A stretch of 15,443 nt of DNA from Halieaceae bacterium (GTDB lineage: Bacteria; Pseudomonadota; Gammaproteobacteria; Pseudomonadales; Halieaceae), in NCBI GenBank assembly GCA_003523185.1, contig DPGN01000079.1, positions 1 through 15,443 of the forward strand, read 5' to 3'. Below the pieces are notes generated by a model, which saw only the letters and a program-made list of their open reading frames with translations, was not told the DNA's origin and made no database searches. The translations under genes and the position numbers were made by a program. How positions within the stretch are numbered: the first letter of the stretch is position 1; each line of letters starts with the position of its first letter. Shown here piece after piece: positions 7,036 to 14,426 of the stretch.

Positions 7036-8408
7036 TCAGGTGTGAAGCCGGTCGGAATCGGCTGACGAAGTAACAACACTAGACGCACGGCGATCATGAC
7101 CGATGCCACTGCGACTCCCACGATGATCCCCACCCAAAAACCAGCGGCGCCATCGAAAGCGTTGTCTGCATTCATAATGCCAAGGTAATAGCCCAGCGGA
7201 AGTGCTATAAGCCAGTAGGCGACCATACTAGCGATAAAGGGAAACTGTGTTTTCTTGTAGGCTCGCATAGAAAAAGACCCCACGATTTGGACTGCGTCAA
7301 TGATCACGAATAGCGCGGCAAAACTAAGCAGACGAACTGCCAGTAACGAGATATCCCGAGAGTCGGAGTAAATCCCGACAATGGCGGTGGGGAACGACAG
7401 TAAGATAATCATGGTCGTGACGCTGATGACGCCCGAACACAGAATGCCCGCTTTCAAAGCCATGAAGACACCCTGCTGATCCTGAGCTCCCAATGCGTGC
7501 CCCATTCGGGTTGCCATTGAGGACCCGATGGCGAGCATTGGAATGTAAAACATGTCCCAGACATTGAATGCGATCTGGTGTGCGCCAATTGCAACATCAC
7601 CCAGCGACGAGACGAGGAGTGCGATACCGGCGAAGACCGCAGTCTCAAGGAAGAACGTAGCACCCACCGGAGCACCAATGGTTAGTATCTCTTTAATGGT
7701 GGTTGGGTCAGGCGCAACCGGTCGTAGCGGTGGCATGAACTGCTGCAGCGACTTTTTAGTCAGTACATAGAGAGTGATGATAAATGCGGACAGCCACATT
7801 GAAATGGCCGTTGCGATGCCACAGCCTTGAGCACCCATGGCCGGGATGTCGCCAAAACCGAAGATGAACATGTAGTTCAGCGGTATGTTGGCGATGAATC
7901 CAATGACCGATGCCACAGCAAATGGCGACGTGATTCCTACCCCCTGCATGTGATAACGGAGGGCCATGAATATCCCGATCGCCGGGAAGCCAAACGCCAC
8001 CATTTTGATGTATTCACTGGATTTTGCTGCCGTTAACTCATCGATGCCGAGCCACGGTAAGCCGAGGTGGCTGTAGTAGCACAGTGGTGCGACGATCAAA
8101 CTGAGAAATACAGACACCCACAAGGTCTGCGGTAGATGGTCCCGAATGCGTTGCATTCGACCCGCGCCAAAATCCTGCGCAATGATGGTGGAGGAGGCAA
8201 AGATGACGCCCAACACCACGAGATAGAGTGGGAGCCAGATGTTAAACCCAATGGCAATGGCGGCGAGGTCTTTGTCGCCGAATCGGGCAGCCATGATTGT
8301 ATCCACAACGCCGGTGCCCATCTGTGCCGTTTGCGCAATCAGCAGCGGCCAGCCGATTCGCCAAAACTGGCTTAGCTCCGCTCGCAGTGTGGGGGTTGGA
8401 TGATTCAT
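7023..8408 (-). CDS. norM: MATE-family multidrug/Na+ antiporter (NorM-like)
   Basis: This is an inner-membrane exporter of the multidrug and toxic compound extrusion family, about 12 transmembrane helices in two related halves. From ATG 8408 the product is 461 residues, the same length as Vibrio cholerae NorM as I recall it. The acidic residues reported for cation coupling in NorM fall at the same numbers: Asp36 in VVDTIMAA, Glu255 in FFLETAVFAG and Asp371 in the FVIIDAVQIVGSFS helix. That agreement supports both the assignment and the start. A GTG at 8441 would add 11 polar residues ahead of the first helix and is less likely. Substrates cannot be told from sequence. The gene is monocistronic, convergent with moeB (13-base overlap) and divergent from the helicase gene. 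The symbol is by family only. Confidence 0.9.
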   Translation of the reverse strand: MNHPTPTLRAELSQFWRIGWPLLIAQTAQMGTGVVDTIMAARFGDKDLAAIAIGFNIWLPLYLVVLGVIFASSTIIAQDFGAGRMQRIRDHLPQTLWVSVFLSLIVAPLCYYSHLGLPWLGIDELTAAKSSEYIKMVAFGFPAIGIFMALRYHMQGVGITSPFAVASVIGFIANIPLNYMFIFGFGDIPAMGAQGCGIATAISMWLSAFIITLYVLTKKSLQQFMPPLRPVAPDPTTIKEILTIGAPVGATFFLETAVFAGIALLVSSLGDVAIGAHQIAFNVWDMFYIPMLAIGSSMATRMGHALGAQDQQGVFMALKAGILCSGVISVTTMIILLSFPTAIVGIYSDSRDISLLAVRLLSFAALFVIIDAVQIVGSFSMRAYKKTQFPFIASMVAYWLIALPLGYYLGIMNADNAFDGAAGFWVGIIVGVAVASVMIAVRLVLLLRQPIPTGFTPDYDV

Positions 8409-8541
8409 GGTTGTCTCGCAGTCAGGACCGCACTGTATCACGTGCTACAACGGTTGCCGCATCCCGTCATGCGAATAACGCGGGCACCTCCAGTTCAGTG
8501 TGCTATGCTCGCGCACCTCTGACGAAAGGACTCATGAACCC
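8409..8541. promoter_or_regulatory. divergent control region, MATE exporter / helicase
   Basis: On the plus strand an extended -10 element, TG-c-TATGCT, at 8501-8509 predicts a start near 8516 and a leader of about 26 bases for the helicase. No clear -35 box is present. AAAGGA at 8525-8530 is a fair ribosome site, 11 bases before TTG 8542. Between them lies the three-codon frame ATG-AAC-CCT-TGA (8534-8545), whose stop overlaps the proposed TTG start. I see no convincing promoter for the MATE gene on the minus strand. Confidence 0.45.
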
Positions 8542-9750
8542 TTGAGTGAACAAGCCCTTGGAGCAACTGAAAATTCAGCTGCTCACTTACCCGATATATC
8601 GTTTGGCAGTCTCGGCCTTGCTCCCTCGCTCATGCGCGGAATTGAGGGCTTGGGCTTCGAGAAATGCTCGCCTATTCAGGCTCAGATTTTGCCCCATACA
8701 TTGGAAGGGCACGACGCGATTGGTAAGGCGCAGACGGGTACGGGAAAAACGGCTGCTTTTTTGATCACGCTGTTCAATGACCTGTTAAACAACCCCATTG
8801 AGGGAGAGCGCTATCTGGCTGAGCCTCGCGCCGTCATTTTAGCGCCGACACGCGAGCTGGTTATGCAGATTGCTGATGACGCGCGACAACTTGGGAAGTA
8901 CACCGGTCTAGCGACGGTTACGCTTATCGGTGGCGCGGATTACGCGAAGCAACTGGCGAAGGTGAATGATCGGGTCACCGATATTGTGGTCGCGACACCG
9001 GGAAGGCTGATTGACTTCATCCAGCGCGGCGATATGTATCTCGATCGCGTAGAGTCACTAGTCCTCGATGAGGCAGATCGAATGCTCGATATGGGATTCA
9101 TTCCTCAGGTGAAACGCATCGTTCGATCGACTCCACGCAGGGAAGACCGACAGACCCTCCTGTTTTCGGCGACTTTTAGTCAGGACATCATGAATTTGGC
9201 GCAACAGTGGACGTTCGATCCCATCACGGTGGAGATCGAGCCAGAGCGAGTTGCGACTGAAAATGTCGATCAGCGCGTCTATCTTCTTGAGAGTCGCGAC
9301 CGCCTGAATGTGCTAAAGCGAATACTTGCAACGCCTGAGGCGACCTCAGTCATTGTCTTCGCCAATCGAAGAGACGTTGTCCGAAAAGTCCATGAGCGTC
9401 TGCAAAAACAGGGCCTTGACTGCGGCATCTTGTCCGGCGAGATTGCCCAGGCAAAACGCACTAAGACCTTGGAGCGATTCAAGTCTGGCAAGCTGCGCGT
9501 GCTGATTGCGACCGATGTGGCAGGGAGAGGTATTCACGTCGATGGCGTAAGCCACGTGGTCAATTACGATCTACCTGAAGACCCCGAAGACTATGTACAC
9601 CGGATTGGACGAACGGGTAGAGCAGGCGAAAAAGGTGTCTCTATTAGTTTTGCTAGTGAAGACGACGCCTTCTTATTGCCGGAAATCGAAGCCTTGTTGG
9701 GTGAGTCGTTAAAATGCACCCAGGTTCCAGAGGAAATCCTGGCTGACTAA
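8542..9750 (+). CDS. rhlB: DEAD-box ATP-dependent RNA helicase, RhlB type
   Basis: This is a cytoplasmic RNA-unwinding ATPase; E. coli RhlB works in the RNA degradosome. All core motifs are present: a Q motif ending CSPIQAQ (42-48), motif I AQTGTGKT (63-70), Ia APTRELVMQ (101-109), II DEAD (176-179), III SAT (209-211), V ATDVAGRG, and VI HRIGRTGR (353-360). The end, with ASEDDAFLLPEIEALLGES, is more RhlB-like than RhlE-, SrmB- or DbpA-like. From TTG 8542 it has 402 residues and stops right after the RecA2 domain. It lacks the basic tail of about 28 residues found in E. coli RhlB (421) and has no basic N-terminal extension. I chose TTG 8542 because it follows AAAGGA and lies downstream of the likely promoter. 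GTG 8500 is the only other upstream in-frame start I noted, and it overlaps the predicted -10 box. The symbol is probable, not certain. Confidence 0.85.
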   Translation: MSEQALGATENSAAHLPDISFGSLGLAPSLMRGIEGLGFEKCSPIQAQILPHTLEGHDAIGKAQTGTGKTAAFLITLFNDLLNNPIEGERYLAEPRAVILAPTRELVMQIADDARQLGKYTGLATVTLIGGADYAKQLAKVNDRVTDIVVATPGRLIDFIQRGDMYLDRVESLVLDEADRMLDMGFIPQVKRIVRSTPRREDRQTLLFSATFSQDIMNLAQQWTFDPITVEIEPERVATENVDQRVYLLESRDRLNVLKRILATPEATSVIVFANRRDVVRKVHERLQKQGLDCGILSGEIAQAKRTKTLERFKSGKLRVLIATDVAGRGIHVDGVSHVVNYDLPEDPEDYVHRIGRTGRAGEKGVSISFASEDDAFLLPEIEALLGESLKCTQVPEEILAD

Positions 9751-9809
9751 TCGTCAGCAGCGGGTCCTCGTTCCTTATCGATTGACTGTTGAGTGGCCAG
9801 CGTTTTTTT
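9742..9809 (+). terminator. weak candidate terminator region between rhlB and cysZ
   Basis: The gap between these convergent genes is 57 bp. A perfect 6-bp inverted repeat GCTGAC/GTCAGC (9742-9747 and 9753-9758) places the helicase stop codon TAA in its 5-base loop, but no T-run follows. A run of seven T at 9803-9809 overlaps the cysZ stop codon, but only a very weak stem precedes it. Neither piece alone is a classical intrinsic terminator. Confidence 0.25.
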
Positions 9810-10542
9810 AACGTAGGTGACGGAGTTCATCGCACCATAGCAAGGTAGCACCCGCTACCGCTGCAGGAATGAGTGCAAGGTTGAGTATCGGAATTCCCGA
9901 TACAAACGCAACAATGGCACCAAACCCGATCGACGTTCCCCGTCGCGCACTGCAGGCCTCGCGTACTTCCCTGAACGGGAGTCGATGGTTGTCCATGGGG
10001 TAGTCGATAAATTGCAATGACATCATCCACGCCCCAAGAATGATCCAGAGAAATGGCGCCGCGAAATTAAGTCCCGGTATGACGCTAATGATGGCGACCA
10101 ATAAGGCCATAGGCAGGTAGTGAAAAAGCTTTTGTAATTCACGCAGGAACCCTCGGGGGACTGATAGGGCGACCTGAACCACTGAGCTTTCGTTCTGGAT
10201 GGCTTCGCCTGTTACCTGTTCTTCCACTTTTTCCGCGAGTAACCCGTGAAAAGGAGAGGTCAAAAACAACACGATGAAAATAGATAGGTAACCTGAGAGT
10301 AGCGTCCCGACCAACCAAATGATCGGAGTAACGATCCACGTGAGAAAGCTCAGCTTCCCCGTAATTTCGCCGGTAATGTCGATGTAAAAACCTGACATCA
10401 GCTGGTAAAGGCTGCCGGCGATCAAGGCAAACACAGCGATATTTGCGAGCAATGGGATGATGACGAATCGCCGCAGCCCTGGCTGGATCAGCATAGTCAT
10501 GCCGTGAAAAAAATAACCGACTCCCTTGAGTAATCCGGACAT
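9808..10542 (-). CDS. cysZ: CysZ/EI24-family inner-membrane protein (sulfate uptake type)
   Basis: The 244-residue product is an integral membrane protein of the CysZ/EI24 family (E. coli CysZ 253 residues), which mediates sulfate entry for cysteine synthesis. Hydrophobic stretches lie at about residues 24-49, 66-96, 141-176 and 205-235. The N-terminal GLLKGVGYFFHGMTMLIQPGLRRFVIIP resembles the family's amphipathic start, and FLTSPFHGLLAEKVEE is a recognisable family block. LQFIDYPMDNHRLPFRE matches the conserved segment after the central helices. ATG 10542 has GAGGTGG 11 bases upstream (10560-10554), a strong ribosome site. It is monocistronic, convergent with rhlB and divergent from the Smr gene, and shares a palindromic control region with it. 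No other sulfur-assimilation gene is in view, so sulfate transport rests on family membership. Confidence 0.85.
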   Translation of the reverse strand: MSGLLKGVGYFFHGMTMLIQPGLRRFVIIPLLANIAVFALIAGSLYQLMSGFYIDITGEITGKLSFLTWIVTPIIWLVGTLLSGYLSIFIVLFLTSPFHGLLAEKVEEQVTGEAIQNESSVVQVALSVPRGFLRELQKLFHYLPMALLVAIISVIPGLNFAAPFLWIILGAWMMSLQFIDYPMDNHRLPFREVREACSARRGTSIGFGAIVAFVSGIPILNLALIPAAVAGATLLWCDELRHLR

Positions 10543-10634
10543 GACTTGTTATTCCACCTCGTTACTTGCTGCGACTGACAACAAAACGTCAGTCCTATGA
10601 CTATACTACGGTAGGTGATGTCGGAAACACGAAC
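10543..10634. promoter_or_regulatory. divergent control region cysZ / smrA with overlapping -10 boxes
   Basis: The -10-like hexamers of the two strands overlap: TATACT on plus (10602-10607) for the Smr gene and TATAGT on minus (10605-10600) for cysZ. Predicted starts are near 10614 (+) and 10593 (-). Both -35 regions are poor; TTTCCG lies 16 bases upstream of the minus -10, and CTGACA on plus is at a poor distance. Weak -35 boxes suggest that one or both promoters need an activator. Confidence 0.45.
10573..10594. repeat. perfect 7-8-7 inverted repeat, candidate operator or 5' hairpin
   Basis: GACTGAC (10573-10579) and GTCAGTC (10588-10594) are exact reverse complements around an 8-base A-rich spacer, AACAAAAC. 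The repeat overlaps the expected -35 region of the Smr-gene promoter and the predicted transcription start of cysZ. No T-run follows on either strand, which argues against a terminator. It could bind a dimeric regulator or form a stem-loop at the very 5' end of the cysZ mRNA. Confidence 0.6.
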
Positions 10635-11222
10635 ATGCAAGACGATGACCTATTTGCGAGTGAAATGAGTGGCGTAACACCACTAAAGCGTGAGCCACGT
10701 GAGCGACTTGTAAAAACTGAGGCGATCGATGTCAGTCAACGAAGGCAGGCAGCCACTCAGTTGGGTGCGCGCAGCGATAATCATCTGTCGGATGATGGTG
10801 TACCGCCGCTCGACGCCTGGCATGTACTGGAGTTTAAGCGGCCCGGCATTCAAAACGGTGTTTACCGCAAGTTGAGGCTGGGTCATTACGACATTGAGGC
10901 CCGCCTCGATTTACACCGTTTTACGGTGGCAGAGGCCCGAACCGAAATTTGGTCATTTTTCAAAGAGGCGCGGCGATTGGGGTTGCGAACCCTGCTGATT
11001 ACCCACGGTAAAGGCTTCGGCAATAAGGAAGAGTCAGGCTCAGGTGTACTGAAAGGCTACGTCAATCGCTGGCTGAGGGATGTTGAAGACGTTCAAGCTT
11101 TTCATTCGGCACAACCACAGCATGGTGGCACGGGCTCTGTCTATGTGCTGTTGCGCAAGAGCGAGGACAAGAAGCGTGAAAACCGAGAACGCTTCATGAA
11201 GGGCCGAGTTCAGGACGTCTAA
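10635..11222 (+). CDS. smrA: Smr-domain protein, SmrA (YdaL)-like
   Basis: From ATG 10635 the product is 195 residues (E. coli SmrA about 187). Smr (MutS2 C-terminal) domains act as nucleases or nucleic-acid binders; E. coli SmrA is reported as a DNA endonuclease, while its relative SmrB cleaves mRNA at collided ribosomes. The N-terminal GVTPLKRE (13-20) and LEFKRPGIQNGVYRKLRLGHY (65-85) match SmrA-type proteins. The catalytic-type LDLH motif is at 91-94, THGKG at 123-127 and HGGTG at 163-167, followed by a basic tail resembling SmrA. I chose ATG 10635 because GGAAA lies about 8 bases upstream and the likely promoter at 10602-10607 is downstream of the only longer start, near 10566. It is monocistronic and ends 11 bases before the convergent gatB. 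The exact cellular role is unknown. Confidence 0.85.
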   Translation: MQDDDLFASEMSGVTPLKREPRERLVKTEAIDVSQRRQAATQLGARSDNHLSDDGVPPLDAWHVLEFKRPGIQNGVYRKLRLGHYDIEARLDLHRFTVAEARTEIWSFFKEARRLGLRTLLITHGKGFGNKEESGSGVLKGYVNRWLRDVEDVQAFHSAQPQHGGTGSVYVLLRKSEDKKRENRERFMKGRVQDV

Positions 11223-11233
11223 GGCGAGCTTGT

Positions 11234-12676
11234 TTAGCCCAACTTCTGTTTCAGTAGCTGGTTTAGCATCTGAGGGTTCGCCTGACCTTTTGACGCCTTC
11301 ATTGCCTGCCCCACGAAAAAGCCAATCAGTTTCTTCTGCTTGCCTTCATCGGCTGCGCGATATTGATCAACTTGCGCTGGGTTATTAGCGATGAGCTCGT
11401 CCACGATGGTTTCCAGTGCGCCACTGTCGCTGACTTGCTTTAAGCCCCTGTCTTCAATGATGCGGTCGACATCGGGTTCGCCAGCCCACAGACCCTCGAA
11501 AACGGTCTTCGCCATTTTGCTGGAAAGCGTGCCATCATCGATTCGACTTATCAGCGAACCGAGACCCTCGGGCGTGACCTCGCACCCACCGATTGCCAGC
11601 CCCTCTTTATTCAATGCTGCACTCAAATCGCCGAGCATCCAGTTTGCTGTGGCCTTGGGATTTTTCGAGGCGGCACAGCAGGCCTCAAAGAACTCAGCTG
11701 TGGCACGATCTTGGGTGAGCAGATTGGCATCGTACTGACTCAAGCCCAGCTCGGTGGTGTAACGACCGCGTTTAACGGCAGGTAACTCGGGCAGGGCGTC
11801 CCGAATACGCTCAATGGTTTCATCGTCGATGACAATAGGTAGTAAATCCGGGTCTGGGAAATAGCGATAGTCATTGGCCACTTCCTTCGATCGCATGGAC
11901 CGAGTCTCGTCATTGTCTGGGTCGAACAATCGTGTCTCTTGGACCACACTCTGGCCACTCTCTAAAATATCTTGTTGTCGCTCGGCTTCAACATGAATGG
12001 CGCGCTCGATAAATCGGAACGAGTTGATGTTCTTTAACTCTGTCCGGGTGCCATATTTCGTTTCCCCTTTCAAACGCAGCGATAAATTGACATCGCAGCG
12101 CATCGATCCCTCCGACATGTTTCCATCGGAAATGCCAAGGTAGGTGACGAGCGCGTGGAGTGCCTTCAGATAGGCCACAACTTGCTCTGCCGTTCGAAAA
12201 TCGGGTTCGGTAACGACCTCAAGTATTGGTGTCCCGGCGCGATTCAGGTCAATGCCGGTGTGTCCGGGAATGGCATCGTGCACCGACTTTCCTGCATCCT
12301 CTTCGAGGTGAGCGCGGAGAATTCTGACTGGAAAAATTGACCCATCTTCAAGCGGTACCTCAAAGACACCTTCTTTGACGATTGGCTCGAAAAATTGCGA
12401 TATCTGATAGCCTTTTGGCAGATCGGGATAGAAGTAATTCTTTCGGTCGAAGCGCGACACTTTGCCGATTTCGGCACCGACACCAAGGCCAAAAACGATC
12501 GCTTGACTCACGGCAGCGTGATTCAGGACTGGAAGGGTCCCTGGCAGCGCCATATCTAATGGGTTGGTCTGGGTATTGGCATCAGCACCGAAGGCCGTGG
12601 CCGATGATGAAAAAATCTTGGATTGTGTTGAGAGCTGAAGATGCACCTCTAAGCCCATTACCTTTTCCCACTTCAT
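11234..12676 (-). CDS. gatB: Asp/Glu-tRNA amidotransferase subunit B
   Basis: GatB binds the misacylated tRNA, activates the side-chain carboxylate with ATP and receives ammonia channelled from GatA. The 480-residue product begins MKWEKVMGLEVHLQLSTQSK, a near-consensus start for the family. Blocks include YFYPDLPKGYQISQ (81-94), HLEEDAGK (123-130), DLNRAGTP (143-150), MRCDVNLSL (192-200), ELKNINSFRF (213-222) and DYRYFPDPDLLP (269-280). The C-terminal YqeY-like tRNA-binding region follows, ending GQANPQMLNQLLKQKLG. The ATG overlaps the gatA stop as ATGA, which fixes the start; a longer frame upstream to 12715 runs into gatA coding sequence and is unlikely. It is last in the gatC-gatA-gatB operon. 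The identification is secure. Confidence 0.97.
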   Translation of the reverse strand: MKWEKVMGLEVHLQLSTQSKIFSSSATAFGADANTQTNPLDMALPGTLPVLNHAAVSQAIVFGLGVGAEIGKVSRFDRKNYFYPDLPKGYQISQFFEPIVKEGVFEVPLEDGSIFPVRILRAHLEEDAGKSVHDAIPGHTGIDLNRAGTPILEVVTEPDFRTAEQVVAYLKALHALVTYLGISDGNMSEGSMRCDVNLSLRLKGETKYGTRTELKNINSFRFIERAIHVEAERQQDILESGQSVVQETRLFDPDNDETRSMRSKEVANDYRYFPDPDLLPIVIDDETIERIRDALPELPAVKRGRYTTELGLSQYDANLLTQDRATAEFFEACCAASKNPKATANWMLGDLSAALNKEGLAIGGCEVTPEGLGSLISRIDDGTLSSKMAKTVFEGLWAGEPDVDRIIEDRGLKQVSDSGALETIVDELIANNPAQVDQYRAADEGKQKKLIGFFVGQAMKASKGQANPQMLNQLLKQKLG

Positions 12677-14142
12677 CCCGTAAGGCCCTCGAGATCCGGT
12701 GTGAGCGAGTGCCAATCGGTTCGTATCTGGAATTGATGAGCAATGTTCAATAGTTGTGCTTCTCCAAACCGCGAACCAATGAGTTGCATACCGACAGGCA
12801 GGCCGTCGACTAAGCCCACGGGGACGCTTATGGCGGGCAATCCCGCGAGATTGGCGCCGATGGTGAAGACGTCCTCCATGTACATGTCGGTTATCGACTT
12901 AGAGCCATCGTTGAGAACGAACGCAGTACTGGGTGCAGATGGCCCGGCAATGACATCGACGTCCTTGAGGACGGATTGATATTCCTCAGCAATGAGGCGA
13001 CGTACCTGTTGTGCCTTCATGAAGTATTGGTCATACGATGCGGCGGACAAGGTAAAGGTCCCGATCAGAATTCGTCGTTTGACCTCTTCACCAAAGCCCT
13101 CAGTGCGCGATCGCAAGTAGAGATCTTGGAGATCGGACGGACTATCGCAACGATAACCGTATCTCACGCCGTCGTATCGAGACAGATTTGCCGAGGCCTC
13201 GGCCGGTGCAATGACGTAGTAGGTGGAAACGCCCAGATCCGTGGAAGGTAACGAGACATCGACAATCACCGCACCGGCGGCTTCCAGCTCTTTAACGGCA
13301 GCGGAAACAGTTGCAGCAACACCATCATTGAGGTGACTCGAGAAAAACTCTTTTGGAATACCGACACGCAGTCCCTCGATGCTCTTCTCGAGACCTGCCG
13401 AGTAGTCAGGTACTGAAATATCGGCACTGGTTGAATCAAGCGGGTCGTGACCGGCCATCGCATTCAGTACTAACGCGCAGTCCTCGGCAGTCCTTGCCAT
13501 AGGGCCTGCTTGGTCCATGGAGGAAGCGAAGGCAATCATGCCGTAGCGAGAAACCCGTCCATAGGTGGGCTTTAGGCCTGTGATGCCACAGAGCGCCGCA
13601 GGCTGACGAATCGAACCACCCGTATCTGTGCCCGTTGCCAACGGTGCCAGACCGGCAGCAACGGCCGCGGCTGAACCGCCAGACGAACCGCCAGGGACTC
13701 TATCGACGTCCCAGGGATTCTTTACTGCCCCGAAAAAACTGGTCTCGTTGGATGAGCCCATGGCGAACTCATCCATATTACATTTACCCAGGCTGACCAT
13801 GCCCGCGTCATGAAGTTTCTTCACGACGGTGGCGTCGTAGGGTGGTATGAAGTCTGCGAGCATTTTTGAGGCGCAAGATGTTTTGACGCCACGCGTGCAA
13901 AAAATGTCTTTATGGAGCATGGGGACACCGAGTAAAGGTGAGATTGCCCCATCCGCTCGAGCCTGGTCGGCTTGGTCTGCCGCCGCGAGAGCGCCTGGCT
14001 TATCCAGCGAAACAACAGCATTCAACGTTGAATTTAACGTTTCAGTTCGTGCGATTGCATCTTCCACCAGTTCCCGTGAAGAAACATGTCTGGCATCTAA
14101 CTGCCTAGCGAGCGAGGAAATCGTTTCGAATGGTCCTGTCAT
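12673..14142 (-). CDS. gatA: Asp/Glu-tRNA amidotransferase subunit A (glutaminase)
   Basis: GatA is an amidase-signature enzyme that releases ammonia from glutamine for GatB. From ATG 14142 it has 489 residues, the usual family length. The Ser-cisSer-Lys triad is clear: Lys78 in PMLHKDIF, Ser153 in PGGSSGGSAAA and nucleophile Ser177 in GTDTGGSIRQPAA. These align with K79, S154 and S178 of Staphylococcus aureus GatA after a one-residue shift. LKPTYGRVSRYGMIAFASSMDQ and the C-terminal LPAISVPVGL and GLPVGMQLIG segments are typical. The ATG shares one base with the gatC stop (TGATG). TTG one codon earlier would also be in frame but is less likely. It is the middle gene of the operon. Confidence 0.97.
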   Translation of the reverse strand: MTGPFETISSLARQLDARHVSSRELVEDAIARTETLNSTLNAVVSLDKPGALAAADQADQARADGAISPLLGVPMLHKDIFCTRGVKTSCASKMLADFIPPYDATVVKKLHDAGMVSLGKCNMDEFAMGSSNETSFFGAVKNPWDVDRVPGGSSGGSAAAVAAGLAPLATGTDTGGSIRQPAALCGITGLKPTYGRVSRYGMIAFASSMDQAGPMARTAEDCALVLNAMAGHDPLDSTSADISVPDYSAGLEKSIEGLRVGIPKEFFSSHLNDGVAATVSAAVKELEAAGAVIVDVSLPSTDLGVSTYYVIAPAEASANLSRYDGVRYGYRCDSPSDLQDLYLRSRTEGFGEEVKRRILIGTFTLSAASYDQYFMKAQQVRRLIAEEYQSVLKDVDVIAGPSAPSTAFVLNDGSKSITDMYMEDVFTIGANLAGLPAISVPVGLVDGLPVGMQLIGSRFGEAQLLNIAHQFQIRTDWHSLTPDLEGLTG

Positions 14143-14426
14143 CAATCGAGCACTCTCGGGACAAGAAAGTAGTCTTGCTCGCTGGCCGGCGCGTTTTGCA
14201 TCAAACCCGCTCTATCGACCAAGGTCTCGATACGATCTGTTCTCAGACGCTGAGCACTATCGAGTGGGTTGATCATAGGCGCGACATCGGTCGTATCAGC
14301 CGTGCTGAGCGCATCAAATAGCGCAAGTGTCTGATTGAATTCCGCTGTCGCGTTTTCGATGTCTTGGTCGGAGATCGTAAGACGCGCTAACGCCGCGACA
14401 TCTCTGACGGTTGCTGCATCAGTCAC
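14142..14426 (-). CDS. gatC: Asp/Glu-tRNA amidotransferase subunit C
   Basis: GatC is a small subunit that wraps around GatA and GatB and stabilises the heterotrimer. The 94-residue product has the family features: VRDVAALARLTIS near the N-terminus, a helical FNQTLALFDALSTADT segment, VAPMINP, and a C-terminal YFLVPRVLD. GTG 14426 is the start; the preceding ribosome site (TTAGGC) is weak. It is the promoter-proximal gene of gatCAB and diverges from mreB, an arrangement also known from Pseudomonas. A GatCAB complex implies that this organism makes Gln-tRNA and/or Asn-tRNA by the indirect route; which one depends on the aminoacyl-tRNA synthetases elsewhere in the genome. Confidence 0.95.
   Translation of the reverse strand: MTDAATVRDVAALARLTISDQDIENATAEFNQTLALFDALSTADTTDVAPMINPLDSAQRLRTDRIETLVDRAGLMQNAPASEQDYFLVPRVLD

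Noticed and set aside
7046..7063. AGCCG/CGGCT inverted repeat near the moeB/MATE junction as a terminator
   Set aside because: The stem is only 5 bp with no T-run, and it lies inside the MATE coding sequence.
8409..8441. GTG-started extension of the MATE protein
   Set aside because: It would add 11 polar residues. ATG 8408 reproduces NorM length and the exact numbering of Asp36, Glu255 and Asp371.
13847..14272. 141-residue plus-strand open frame over gatA/gatC
   Set aside because: It lies opposite two well-supported genes and has no recognisable motif; it is a composition shadow.
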